Of a DNA stretch of 64,000 nt, positions 27,827 to 36,743 are shown one piece after another. The position numbers and the translations under genes are program-made. Origin of the DNA: Enterobacter cloacae subsp. cloacae ATCC 13047 (GTDB lineage: Bacteria > Pseudomonadota > Gammaproteobacteria > Enterobacterales > Enterobacteriaceae); contig NC_014121.1 of NCBI RefSeq assembly GCF_000025565.1, positions 1,550,001 to 1,614,000 on the forward strand, given 5' to 3'. The notes below the pieces were generated by a model, which was not told the DNA's origin, did no database searches, and saw nothing but the letters and a program-made list of their open reading frames with translations. Within the stretch, counting starts at the first letter, position 1. Each line of letters begins with the position of its first letter.

Positions 27827-28584
27827 AATCGTTCTTATCAGGCTGGATAATGCTTTGTTTGATTTTAATGGTTCAGGGGTGTAAACAAAATATGGATTTA
27901 AAACCAGATAATTACTTTAGCGGACAACAGCTCACATTAGCTCGTGCAATCGAGAATGGCGAAGTTGATGAGGTAATTAAATTAGCGTCAGGGACGGATT
28001 TAAACAAGCCCGGTAAAGAAGATATGACATTGTTATTTTGGGCTGTCATGAATTCGATCAATAATCAGAAAACACCGGAGCGGTTAAATGTTATCACCAT
28101 GCTGATTAAAGCGGGTGCAGACCCTCTGCAACCGAGGCCACAAGGAAAAAATAGTCCAGCTGAGTTTGTTTTAATGGCAGACAACGCGGACTGGATCAAG
28201 GCGATGTTAAATGCGGGTTTATCGCCAAATGCCGTTGATAAAACTTTTGGGAAACCAATTATTTTCCAAACACTTGAAGCCAAAAACACCAAGACGTTGC
28301 AGGCTATGCTTGATAAAGGTGCCGATATAAATATCACCGATTCTTTGGGAAATACACTACTTATTGATGCCCTGGATTTCCACTCGTACGATCATGTTCT
28401 TCTTTTACTTGAACGCGGGGCTGACCCTGAAATCAAAGCTGATAATGGTTGGACGATGGGTAATCAGTTGCAGCGTTTCCTCGATAGGGCGAAGGTAGGC
28501 AGCGACGAATATAAAAAACTTAACGAAATTAAAGATGTGCTTATTCAACATGGCGGAAAATGGCCACCAACTCCGGTTAAATAG
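27823..28584 (+). CDS. tli: Tle immunity lipoprotein with ankyrin repeats (Tli)
   Basis: 253 residues, ATGA overlap with tle and AGGAG upstream. The signal is lipidated (lipobox MVQGC, Cys20), so the protein is exported, where the lipase is delivered. The mature part has ankyrin-type repeats: GTDLNKPGKEDMTLLFWAVM, IKAGADPLQ, LDKGADINITDSLGNTLL, LERGADPEIKADNGWT. It is expected to protect the producer against Tle. Decayed copies of this gene lie downstream (28585-28880 and 30505-30660), which implies earlier duplication. Confidence 0.85.
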   Translation: MKSFLSGWIMLCLILMVQGCKQNMDLKPDNYFSGQQLTLARAIENGEVDEVIKLASGTDLNKPGKEDMTLLFWAVMNSINNQKTPERLNVITMLIKAGADPLQPRPQGKNSPAEFVLMADNADWIKAMLNAGLSPNAVDKTFGKPIIFQTLEAKNTKTLQAMLDKGADINITDSLGNTLLIDALDFHSYDHVLLLLERGADPEIKADNGWTMGNQLQRFLDRAKVGSDEYKKLNEIKDVLIQHGGKWPPTPVK

Positions 28585-28880
28585 GAAACGTATAACATAT
28601 GCATCTTACTGCTCGTCGGATGCCGATTTTCATATTTCTATTACAGGGATGTATATAGAAGCCAAATCCGCAAGACTACTTAAGCGGCAAGCTAGGTGAA
28701 GTTAAAAAAGCTCCCGTAAATCGCTCTTAACAAACCCAGATAACATGATATGACCTGTTGTTCTGGGCGGTTGGATGGTCTTTTAACTGACACAAAAGAA
28801 GATGATAAGTCATATCAACCCTTAAACCAAATAAAAGAAAAATGAATCATTACGGCGGTAAATGGCCACTTGCGGCAGTA
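28585..28880 (+). pseudogene. Decayed copy of tli (remnant 1)
   Basis: In broken frames this stretch encodes pieces that follow tli in order: FLLQGC (lipobox), DYLSGKLGEVKKA (compare NYFSGQQ... in tli), YDLLFWAV (compare TLLFWAV), LNQIKEK (compare LNEIKDV) and HYGGKWPL (compare HGGKWPP). Several stops and frameshifts and a large internal deletion separate them. It is a relic of a duplicated immunity gene. Confidence 0.75.
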
Positions 28881-28900
28881 TAATAAGAGATAAACAGGTC

Positions 28901-29350
28901 ATGACTGTAAAAGACAAAGTTTTCTTTTTCTGGGGTGGCATGGATACTCTTGCCATCATACTTTATTGTCTGAATTCAGTGCAGAAGGGAAGAATGCCTG
29001 TCATTTCGGATGCTTTATCATTTATTGATTTATGGTCTGCACACAGCACTTTGGTGCCTGGTGCGCTGGTGTTACTTCTTTTTGCTTTGGATTTAGGGCT
29101 ACTGCTTTCTTTTGTTCTCTCGGCAATTTTTTTCTTTAAGCGGCAACGCTGTGCAGTTAAGTTCGCTCTGTTTCAAGAAGTTTTTCGGTTGATCTCATTT
29201 CGCTGTTCCGTTGCGTTTTTCCCGCTGCTTGCAGATGTTACTAGTATATCGAATGTTTGGGTTAATCTTGTTTTGTTTATGATCTCCGAGACGCTGAAAT
29301 TGTACTCCCTAATATATTATAAATATGCTAAGAAAGGGGTTCGTGCGTAG
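28901..29350 (+). CDS. Four-segment membrane protein, paralogue of the Tsi6-fused gene
   Basis: 149 residues from the ATG at 28901; an earlier ATG at 28862 lies inside the tli remnant. The start aligns with the paralogue at 30667 (KDKVFFFWGGMD here, KNKIFYFWGIMD there). Four hydrophobic segments span about 7-25, 45-75, 95-120 and 122-142. It ends soon after the last segment with no C-terminal Tsi6-like domain, unlike the 281-residue paralogue. Probably an accessory or immunity membrane protein, or one truncated at its 3' end. Function unknown. Confidence 0.6.
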   Translation: MTVKDKVFFFWGGMDTLAIILYCLNSVQKGRMPVISDALSFIDLWSAHSTLVPGALVLLLFALDLGLLLSFVLSAIFFFKRQRCAVKFALFQEVFRLISFRCSVAFFPLLADVTSISNVWVNLVLFMISETLKLYSLIYYKYAKKGVRA

Positions 29351-29413
29351 TAAAGGCTTTTAATCAAGCGCTGAAGGGATATGTGTATTCGAAGCTTTTT
29401 TGCATTAGTTATC

Positions 29414-30470
29414 GGCTTTGTTGAATAAATCGAACTTTTGCTGAGTTGAAGGATCAGATCACGTATCTTCCCGACAACGCAGACCGTTCCGTGGCAAAGC
29501 AAAAGTTCAAAATCACCAACTGGCCCACCTACAATAAAGCCCTCATCAACCGTGGCTCCATAACTTTCTGGCTGGATGATGAAGCTATTCAGGCCTGGTA
29601 TGAGTCAGCAACACCTTCTTCACGAGGCAGACCTCAGCGCTATTCTGACCTTGCCATCACTACTGTGCTGGTCATTAAACGCGTATTCAGGCTGACCCTG
29701 CGGGCTGCGCAGGGCTTTATTGATTCCATTTTTTCTCTGATGAACGTTCCGCTACGCTGCCCGGATTACAGCTGTGTCAGCAGGCGGGCAAAGTCGGTTA
29801 ATGTCAGTTTCAAAACGCCCACCCGGGGTGAAATCGCACACCTGGTAATTGATTCCACCGGGCTGAAGGTCTTCGGTGAAGGCGAGTGGAAAGTCAAAAA
29901 GCATGGCCAGGAACGCCGCCGTATCTGGCGTAAGCTGCATCTCGCCGTTGACAGTAAAACACATGAAATCATCTGCGCTGACCTGTCGCTGAACAACGTT
30001 ACGGACTCAGAGGCCTTCCCCGGGTTAATCCGGCAAACCCACCGGAAAATCAGGTCAGCCGCCGCCGATGGCGCTTACGATACCCGGCTATGTCACGATG
30101 AACTGCGGCGTAAGAAAATCAGCGCGCTTATCCCTCCCCGAAAAGGTGCGGGTTACTGGCCCGGTGAATATGCAGACCGTAACCGTGCAGTGGCTAATCA
30201 GCGAATGACCGGGAGTAATGCGCGGTGGAAATGGACAACAGATTACAACCGTCGCTCGATAGCGGAAACGGCGATGTACCGGGTAAAACAGCTGTTCGGG
30301 GGTTCACTGACGCTGCGTGACTACGATGGTCAGGTTGCGGAGGCTATGGCCCTGGTACGAGCGCTGAACAAAATGACGAAAGCAGGTATACCTGAAAGCG
30401 TGCGTATTGCCTGAAAACACAACCCGCTACGGGGGAGACTTACCCGAAATCTGATTTATTCAACAAAGCC
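29414..30470 (+). mobile_element. IS5-family element, IS903 group (copy 1)
   Basis: 1057 bases with 18-bp terminal inverted repeats GGCTTTGTTGAATAAATC, the IS903 type and length. It is flanked by the perfect 9-bp target duplication TTAGTTATC (29405-29413 and 30471-30479). It sits between the 149-residue membrane protein gene and the second tli remnant. The ends and transposase match the copies at 34398 and 53111. Confidence 0.96.
29491..30414 (+). CDS. IS5-family (IS903 group) transposase, copy 1
   Basis: 307 residues from GTG at 29491 (VAKQKFKITNWPTYN, the IS903 transposase start), matching the family length; an in-frame TTG at 29446 would add 15 residues. DDE motifs are visible: LVIDSTGLKVFG, AAADGAYDTR, and the C-terminal YNRRSIAETAMYRVK with the catalytic Glu. 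It is intact, so the element should be able to transpose. Confidence 0.94.
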   Translation: MAKQKFKITNWPTYNKALINRGSITFWLDDEAIQAWYESATPSSRGRPQRYSDLAITTVLVIKRVFRLTLRAAQGFIDSIFSLMNVPLRCPDYSCVSRRAKSVNVSFKTPTRGEIAHLVIDSTGLKVFGEGEWKVKKHGQERRRIWRKLHLAVDSKTHEIICADLSLNNVTDSEAFPGLIRQTHRKIRSAAADGAYDTRLCHDELRRKKISALIPPRKGAGYWPGEYADRNRAVANQRMTGSNARWKWTTDYNRRSIAETAMYRVKQLFGGSLTLRDYDGQVAEAMALVRALNKMTKAGIPESVRIA

Positions 30471-30504
30471 TTAGTTATCATAAATCTTTTGCGAGGATGC
30501 AGCT

Positions 30505-30660
30505 GGGATAGAAAATTGTAATTCCTGGATTATTTCAATGATTCTCAGTTTACGCTGGTTAAGGCTCTGAGCGTGGCGAGTTAATGAATACGCTTTATGA
30601 TAAAAAAACACAACCGCGTCTACAGAGTGGTAAGTGGCCACCCGAATCGATTAAATGAGG
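30505..30660 (+). pseudogene. Decayed copy of tli (remnant 2)
   Basis: Broken frames encode DYFNDSQFTLVKAL, matching NYFSGQQLTLARAI near the mature N-terminus of Tli, followed after a deletion by QSGKWPPESIK and a stop, matching the Tli C-terminus HGGKWPPTPVK. Nearly all ankyrin repeats are lost. It sits directly before a membrane protein gene, as remnant 1 does, so a tli-membrane gene unit was probably duplicated. Confidence 0.7.
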
Positions 30661-30666
30661 GCTTGA

Positions 30667-31512
30667 GTGAATATAACTGCAAAAAATAAAATATTCTATT
30701 TCTGGGGCATTATGGATGTCATCGGCATTGTGTTTTATTTTGTCGGCCCATACCACTTGCTTCAGTCATGGTGGGATTCTACCGGTGGGAATTTTGGTGT
30801 CATCATCTTCATGCTGATAGCAGGAGGGGTAAACGGTTTATTGACGGGTCTTTTTTACCTCGTATACCTTCTGTGGCCGGTTTCATTACTCTTTTCTGCC
30901 TGGTTTTTTTTCACAGCTCATCGATATGCCGTCCGGTTTGCTCTGGCGCAGGAAGTGCTACGCCTGCTCACCATGAGTTGTTCGGTGACCTTGTTCCCGA
31001 TGATTATTGTCGGTCTCGGAATGAGTGTTATATCTCTTAATATCACGCTGTTCATTTTGTCTGAAATAGTAAAAATTGGCTCGCTCATATTTGTCATGAA
31101 AAAATGGGATGCGGGTGATGGGGCAAACAAATTTTTACCGTTAACTGAACGGGACTATATCGAAAGAGCCCTCAGACTGGCGCAAAAAAGATATGCGGAA
31201 ATTAATGGCAAGTACCCCAGGGAGCCAATTTTACATATGTATGATGAGATTGTGCAGCAGTTACGCATTCTGAAAAAGATTGTGATCAAAAACAAAGCTG
31301 ACAAATCCGTATTAAAGAGAATGACTTTTGGCATTTATGCGGTCAGAGAATTTGAAAACTCAGATGAGCTCTTTTTCGAGAGACTGACGGAAGCATGGTA
31401 TATCGCAGATCAACGTCTCCGTGGCGTTAAAGTGAAATTACCGCATGAAGTGGATCCTGACTATGTTCAGAAACAATGCGTACTGGCGGAAAAATACCCT
31501 GACGAGTTTTGA
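30667..31512 (+). CDS. Membrane protein fused to a Tsi6-like immunity domain
   Basis: 281 residues from GTG at 30667 (GAGGG lies upstream). Residues 1-155 form a hydrophobic domain with about four membrane segments, paralogous to the gene at 28901. Residues about 160-275 are a soluble helical domain (RDYIERALRLAQKRYAEI, LKRMTFGIYAVREFE, VKVKLPHEVDPDY) that aligns along its length with the 115-residue protein encoded next. That domain resembles Tsi6, the immunity protein for an NAD(P)-degrading T6SS toxin. A membrane-tethered immunity protein is the simplest reading; the cognate toxin is not in the window. Confidence 0.65.
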   Translation: MNITAKNKIFYFWGIMDVIGIVFYFVGPYHLLQSWWDSTGGNFGVIIFMLIAGGVNGLLTGLFYLVYLLWPVSLLFSAWFFFTAHRYAVRFALAQEVLRLLTMSCSVTLFPMIIVGLGMSVISLNITLFILSEIVKIGSLIFVMKKWDAGDGANKFLPLTERDYIERALRLAQKRYAEINGKYPREPILHMYDEIVQQLRILKKIVIKNKADKSVLKRMTFGIYAVREFENSDELFFERLTEAWYIADQRLRGVKVKLPHEVDPDYVQKQCVLAEKYPDEF

Positions 31513-31562
31513 GAGTTATGGATGTCATTTTGTCAATCTGGTACGGAAGTTAAAGGATAGGC

Positions 31563-31910
31563 ATGAATAAACAAAGTTATACAGCGATGGATTATATTGA
31601 AAATGCCCTCGGCGTTATCCAGGAGCGAAAGTCAATTCATCCTTCTTTTTCTTTGTATAACATGGCTGGAAAACAAGTGGCGTATGTCAGGGATATCCTG
31701 ACAGGAAAGAATAAAGATAAAAGTAAACTCCATACGTTAAATCTTGGCGCTATGGCTGCAAAAGAATTTGAAACTACCGATGAAGAGCTTGCCCGGCATC
31801 TGTCAAATGTAAACTACATCGCTTCGCAGATGGCACAAGGGTTAAAAGTTATTCTTCCTCATGAGCAGGATAATGAATATCTAAAAAGGCAAAAGCGGTA
31901 TCGAAATTAA
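31563..31910 (+). CDS. Tsi6-like immunity protein
   Basis: 115 residues, preceded by AAAGGA. It is a soluble helical protein with MDYIENALGVIQERK, then AYVRDILTGKNKDKSKLHTL, LGAMAAKEFETTDEEL and GLKVILPHEQDNEYL. This order resembles Tsi6 of Pseudomonas, which neutralises the NAD(P)+ glycohydrolase toxin Tse6. It also matches the C-terminal domain of the preceding 281-residue protein. No Tse6-like gene is adjacent, so it looks like an orphan immunity gene. Family call from memory of the sequence pattern. Confidence 0.7.
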   Translation: MNKQSYTAMDYIENALGVIQERKSIHPSFSLYNMAGKQVAYVRDILTGKNKDKSKLHTLNLGAMAAKEFETTDEELARHLSNVNYIASQMAQGLKVILPHEQDNEYLKRQKRYRN

Positions 31911-31994
31911 GCAGACGGTGACTTGTGCATATCCCAAAACGTCTTGTCAATAATCTCGTCTTTGTTGATACATTTATTTAGCATAAAACATTAC

Positions 31995-33500
31995 GGAATA
32001 ACGATTATGCTCAACCGAATTACCGTTCAGCTCCCCGTCGAGGGGCTGCTTTTCTGGAAACTCTCCGGCCGCGAGGCGATGTCCGAGTCGTTCGCCCTGA
32101 CGCTGACCCTGCTCGGCACGGATGCGCGTATCGACCGCAGCAAACTGCTGGGCCAGCCGGTCACGGTGACCATCCCCACCCAGAACCTGCTTACCCCGCG
32201 CTACATCAACGGTAAAGTCACGCGCGTGGCGGTGAGCGCCGTTGAGCTGACGGGCACACGCTATGCGGTGTATCAGCTGACGGTGGAGCCGGACCTGTGG
32301 CCGATGAAGCGCGACCGTAACCTGCGTATCTTCCAGGGGCAGACGGTGCCGCAGATTGTGAAAACCCTGCTGGGCGAGCATCAGGTCAACGTGGAAGATA
32401 AGCTCACCGGCAGCTACCGGGTGTGGGACTACTGTGTCCAGTATCAGGAGTCGAGCCTGGACTTCATCAGCCGCCTGATGGAGCTGGAGGGGATAGCGTA
32501 TTACTTCAGCCACGAGGCCGACAAACACACCCTGGTGCTCACCGATGCCGCCACGCAGCATCAGCCGTTCAGCGGCTACGAGGTCATCCCCTATCACCAG
32601 ACGCCGTCCGGCGGCAGCACGGACGAAGAGGGTATCAGCCAGTGGGCGCTGGAGGACAGCGTGACGCCGGGCATTTACAGCCTCGACGACTACGACTTCC
32701 GCAAGCCGAACGCGTGGCTGTTCCAGGCGCAGCAGAACCCGGCCTCGCCGAAGCCAGGCAGCATTGACGTGTACGACTGGCCGGGGCGCTTTGTGGAGAC
32801 CGGGCATGCGGAGTTCTACGCCCGCATTCGTCAGGAGCGCTGGCAGGTGGAGCATCAGCAGATTCAGGCCACGGCCACGGCGGCGGGTATTGCGCCGGGC
32901 CACACCTTCACCCTGACCAACGCACCGTTCTTCAGCGATAACGGTGACTATCTGGTGACGGCGGCCGGGTATCATCTGGAAGAGAACCGCTATGCCAGCG
33001 GCGAAGGGGAGACCATCCACCGCATCGATTTCACGGTTATCCCGGCGTCGGTGTCGTTCCGTCCGGCGCAGTCCACGGCGTGGCCGCGTACCTACGGCCC
33101 GCAGACGGCGAAGGTTGTCGGGCCCCAGGGAGAGAGCATCTGGACGGACAAATATGGCCGCGTGAAGGTGAAATTCCACTGGGACCGTCTGGCAAAAGGG
33201 GACGACACCAGCTCCTGCTGGGTGCGCGTGTCGAGCGCCTGGGCGGGCCAGGGCTACGGTGGGGTGCAGATCCCGCGCGTGGGCGATGAGGTGGTGGTGG
33301 ACTTTATCAACGGTGACCCGGACCGTCCTATTATCACCGGGCGCGTGTACAACGATGCCAGCATGCCACCGTGGGCGCTGCCGGCGGCGGCGACGCAGAT
33401 GGGCTTTATGAGCCGCACGAAAGATGGCTCCGTGGATAACGCCAACGCCCTGCGGTTTGAGGACAAGGCGGGTGCGGAACAGGTGTGGCTCCAGGCCGAG
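31995..33500 (+). repeat. Long direct repeat, vgrG unit 1
   Basis: About 1506 bases almost identical to 36961-38466, beginning 12 bases before the ATG (GGAATAACGATT) and ending in the vgrG needle region where the two sequences diverge. Only scattered substitutions are seen, mostly in the last third. The repeats are in direct orientation 4966 bases apart, so recombination could delete or duplicate the segment between them. Confidence 0.93.
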
Positions 33501-33935
33501 CGCAATCTCGATATCAACGTCAAAAATGATGAATCGCATGCCACGGAAAAAAATCGAACCCAATATGTGGGAGAGGATGAAACCTTACGGGTGGCAAAAA
33601 ATCAGAAGGCAGGGGTTAAAGGGGATGTGGTCTGCCTGACGGGCAACAGCCGCAGCGATAAAGTTGTTAATGACTTTATTATTTCAGCGGGCAATACGTT
33701 GAGGCTGGAGTGTGGTGAAAGCGCTATCGAATTATCAAAAGACGGGAGCGTGAATATCATTGGCAATAACTTTAACTTTACCGCAAAACAGAGTGCGCAA
33801 ATAAACACGCTTTCCGGGGAATTGCATCTTAACCCTGCTGATGGCAGCAATGCCATCGATGCGCCAGGGGCATCTCACCAGACAGCAATCCAGCAGGAAG
33901 TGGATGGTTTTTTTGTTTTCAATGCTAATAAGTAA
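32007..33935 (+). CDS. vgrG: T6SS spike protein VgrG (copy 1)
   Basis: 642 residues from the ATG at 32007 (GGAATAACGATT upstream, shared with copy 2). The N-terminal gp27-like part and the OB domain are typical (RNLRIFQGQTVPQIVKTLL, YCVQYQESSLDFISRLMELEGIAYYF, TDKYGRVKVKFHWDR, SSCWVRVSSAWAG, GDEVVVDFINGDPDRPIITGRVYN). The C-terminal gp5-like beta needle runs to a short tail ending VFNANK. There is no C-terminal effector domain. It trimerises to form the tip of the Hcp tube. Residues 1 to about 495 are almost identical to copy 2; the C-terminal 145 differ, so the two tips may carry different cargo. Confidence 0.96.
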   Translation: MLNRITVQLPVEGLLFWKLSGREAMSESFALTLTLLGTDARIDRSKLLGQPVTVTIPTQNLLTPRYINGKVTRVAVSAVELTGTRYAVYQLTVEPDLWPMKRDRNLRIFQGQTVPQIVKTLLGEHQVNVEDKLTGSYRVWDYCVQYQESSLDFISRLMELEGIAYYFSHEADKHTLVLTDAATQHQPFSGYEVIPYHQTPSGGSTDEEGISQWALEDSVTPGIYSLDDYDFRKPNAWLFQAQQNPASPKPGSIDVYDWPGRFVETGHAEFYARIRQERWQVEHQQIQATATAAGIAPGHTFTLTNAPFFSDNGDYLVTAAGYHLEENRYASGEGETIHRIDFTVIPASVSFRPAQSTAWPRTYGPQTAKVVGPQGESIWTDKYGRVKVKFHWDRLAKGDDTSSCWVRVSSAWAGQGYGGVQIPRVGDEVVVDFINGDPDRPIITGRVYNDASMPPWALPAAATQMGFMSRTKDGSVDNANALRFEDKAGAEQVWLQAERNLDINVKNDESHATEKNRTQYVGEDETLRVAKNQKAGVKGDVVCLTGNSRSDKVVNDFIISAGNTLRLECGESAIELSKDGSVNIIGNNFNFTAKQSAQINTLSGELHLNPADGSNAIDAPGASHQTAIQQEVDGFFVFNANK

Positions 33936-34397
33936 ACGTAATTAGAAACATAAAAATCGGTTAGCTAGCGCGAAAGGAATTCCCATGATCGATCTACATT
34001 CTGATTTGAATACGATATTGAAATACGTCGATAAGTATCGTAATTACTTACCCGCTAGCGATCCTGTTACCCAGCAGAGGATGCAATATAATTATGATAA
34101 TAAACCATTAGACTCATGCTCGAGCAGTTATGCACAAAAAAGATGGGACTCGACACCGTCTTGTCATATTCCATCCGAACAATCAAGGGATCGTGCAATA
34201 GGTGCGCTTATTGGTCTTGCTGTTGGAGATGCTGTTGGTACTACGCTCGAGTTTTTACCTCGTGACACTGCTCATGTAAATGATATGGAAGGCGGTGGGC
34301 CATTTCGACTTCACGCAGGTGAATGGACGGATGATACATCCATGGCATTATGTCTTGCTGAAACGCTTCTTGAAAAAGGTGATGCAGATACAACCTG

Positions 34398-35454
34398 GGC
34401 TTTGTTGAATAAATCGAACTTTTGCTGAGTTGAAGGATCAGATCACGTATCTTCCCGACAACGCAGACCGTTCCGTGGCAAAGCAAAAGTTCAAAATCAC
34501 CAACTGGCCCACCTACAATAAAGCCCTCATCAACCGTGGCTCCATAACTTTCTGGCTGGATGATGAAGCTATTCAGGCCTGGTATGAGTCAGCAACACCT
34601 TCTTCACGAGGCAGACCTCAGCGCTATTCTGACCTTGCCATCACTACTGTGCTGGTCATTAAACGCGTATTCAGGCTGACCCTGCGGGCTGCGCAGGGCT
34701 TTATTGATTCCATTTTTTCTCTGATGAACGTTCCGCTACGCTGCCCGGATTACAGCTGTGTCAGCAGGCGGGCAAAGTCGGTTAATGTCAGTTTCAAAAC
34801 GCCCACCCGGGGTGAAATCGCACACCTGGTAATTGATTCCACCGGGCTGAAGGTCTTCGGTGAAGGCGAGTGGAAAGTCAAAAAGCATGGCCAGGAACGC
34901 CGCCGTATCTGGCGTAAGCTGCATCTCGCCGTTGACAGTAAAACACATGAAATCATCTGCGCTGACCTGTCGCTGAACAACGTTACGGACTCAGAGGCCT
35001 TCCCCGGGTTAATCCGGCAAACCCACCGGAAAATCAGGTCAGCCGCCGCCGATGGCGCTTACGATACCCGGCTATGTCACGATGAACTGCGGCGTAAGAA
35101 AATCAGCGCGCTTATCCCTCCCCGAAAAGGTGCGGGTTACTGGCCCGGTGAATATGCAGACCGTAACCGTGCAGTGGCTAATCAGCGAATGACCGGGAGT
35201 AATGCGCGGTGGAAATGGACAACAGATTACAACCGTCGCTCGATAGCGGAAACGGCGATGTACCGGGTAAAACAGCTGTTCGGGGGTTCACTGACGCTGC
35301 GTGACTACGATGGTCAGGTTGCGGAGGCTATGGCCCTGGTACGAGCGCTGAACAAAATGACGAAAGCAGGTATACCTGAAAGCGTGCGTATTGCCTGAAA
35401 ACACAACCCGCTACGGGGGAGACTTACCCGAAATCTGATTTATTCAACAAAGCC
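34398..35454 (+). mobile_element. IS5-family element, IS903 group (copy 2)
   Basis: 1057 bases with the same 18-bp inverted repeats as copies 1 and 3, flanked by the perfect 9-bp duplication TACAACCTG (34389-34397 and 35455-35463). It lies inside the ADP-ribosylglycohydrolase gene, in the same orientation, and destroys it. Confidence 0.97.
34475..35398 (+). CDS. IS5-family (IS903 group) transposase, copy 2
   Basis: 307 residues from GTG at 34475, identical in translation to copies 1 and 3, with the DDE catalytic motifs intact. An in-frame TTG at 34430 is an alternative start. Confidence 0.94.
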   Translation: MAKQKFKITNWPTYNKALINRGSITFWLDDEAIQAWYESATPSSRGRPQRYSDLAITTVLVIKRVFRLTLRAAQGFIDSIFSLMNVPLRCPDYSCVSRRAKSVNVSFKTPTRGEIAHLVIDSTGLKVFGEGEWKVKKHGQERRRIWRKLHLAVDSKTHEIICADLSLNNVTDSEAFPGLIRQTHRKIRSAAADGAYDTRLCHDELRRKKISALIPPRKGAGYWPGEYADRNRAVANQRMTGSNARWKWTTDYNRRSIAETAMYRVKQLFGGSLTLRDYDGQVAEAMALVRALNKMTKAGIPESVRIA

Positions 35455-36296
35455 TACAACCTGCTTCCGGAGTAAACTTCTGGATTGGTATCAGCATGGT
35501 TATAATAGTTCTAATGGTGTTTGCTTTGATATAGGCAATATGACGCGTTATGCTTTGGAGCAATATTCAAAGTTTGGAGCGGGCTGGAACGCTAATACTG
35601 CACCCGAAGCTGCAGGCAATGCTTCTATTATTAGACTGGCGCCGGTCTCAATTTTTTTTAGAAATTCAATAAAAAAAGCATTCTACGAAGCTAAAAAACA
35701 GAGTATTGCTACACATGGTGCCGCGGAATCAATAAATAGTGCACAGTATTTAAGCTATTTACTCGTACTTATGATTAACGGTCGCAACAAAGAGTTTACT
35801 TTTGCACCACACATCCTGCCGCTACAGCCGCGTGTCATGATCGTCAACGCCGGTGAGTATAAGCAAAAAACACGCGACCAGATACGTTCAAGTGGTTATG
35901 TTATCGACACACTTGAGGCCGCAATGTGGTCCGTATGGAATACTGATAATTTCCGTGATGCCATTCTACTGGCGGCCAATCTTGCCGATGATGCGGATAG
36001 CGTTGCGGCGACGGCGGGACAAATAGCAGGCGCGTTGTATGGTTATTCCGGTATTCCGCTGGAGTGGAGAAACAAACTTGTACAACACGAACGTATCACA
36101 AAAATTGCAGGTGAATTGTTTGAAAGGGCACCTGAAGGTATTTTCGTATAATAACTTATTTTTTTATCCTCCCTTATTTGTATTATCCTTTCTGTTTTTT
36201 GGATTGTCTGGATGAAAACTGATGAAACTAATATAACCCTTGCTTTGGCAGAAAATAGGGCGGAGAGATTAATGTGTATAAATAAGGGATGTTACG

Positions 36297-36743
36297 ATGC
36301 ATTGGTTCTTCTTTATTCTCTTTATGATTTGGACGCTAGCACTCGTCTGGAATGGAAAGGATTTGTATAATAAAAAACAGTGGATCCTGACAGGGGGGAT
36401 GTTCGTCCTGGTGTTACTGGTGACTGTCGTTATTGGTTTTTTGTTGAAATGGCTTGCCCAGTCAATTTCATTATTTTCCCTTGCTACGGCCAAACAATAT
36501 TCGATTATGTTTTCTATGTCTTTTCTGTGCGTATGGGGGTTAAAGTTAACTGTAGTGTTGCTATGCACGATTTTTTCCGGGATAACGAAGGGGCATAAAA
36601 GGTACAACGCGGAGAATTATGAAGAAATGTTGTCTGTGACGCGTGCCGTCTCTCCAGGATTAGTTATTGTTGCTAAAACCATAATTTCACTGGGAGGTTT
36701 CCTTATGTTTCGGGTTTATGGCTTAAGTAAGCACGATGATTGA
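36297..36743 (+). CDS. Small membrane protein, function unknown
   Basis: 148 residues, with AAGGG upstream of the ATG. Hydrophobic segments lie at about 2-18, 30-52, 70-95 and 120-140, so it is an integral membrane protein. It sits between the broken ADP-ribosylglycohydrolase gene and the second vgrG and is AT-rich like the other accessory genes. By position it may be an immunity or accessory protein of a lost effector. No family recognised. Confidence 0.6.
   Translation: MHWFFFILFMIWTLALVWNGKDLYNKKQWILTGGMFVLVLLVTVVIGFLLKWLAQSISLFSLATAKQYSIMFSMSFLCVWGLKLTVVLLCTIFSGITKGHKRYNAENYEEMLSVTRAVSPGLVIVAKTIISLGGFLMFRVYGLSKHDD

Larger units (their letters stand above)
33985..36151 (+). pseudogene. 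ADP-ribosylglycohydrolase (Tri1-like immunity), interrupted by an IS element
   Basis: The gene is split at 34397 by the IS element. Joining 33985-34397 to 35464-36151 (removing the element and one 9-bp duplication) gives a continuous 366-codon frame. It carries DraG/ARH motifs: [14 protein letters not shown] (about 77-90), EWTDDTSM (113-120), then EAAGNASIIRLAPVS and DDADSVAATAGQIAGALYG with the metal-binding aspartates. A 65-residue extension precedes the fold, as in Tri1 proteins, which block and reverse ADP-ribosylation of FtsZ by T6SS toxins. No matching transferase gene is nearby. As it stands the product is truncated near residue 138, before the second metal site. Confidence 0.9.
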
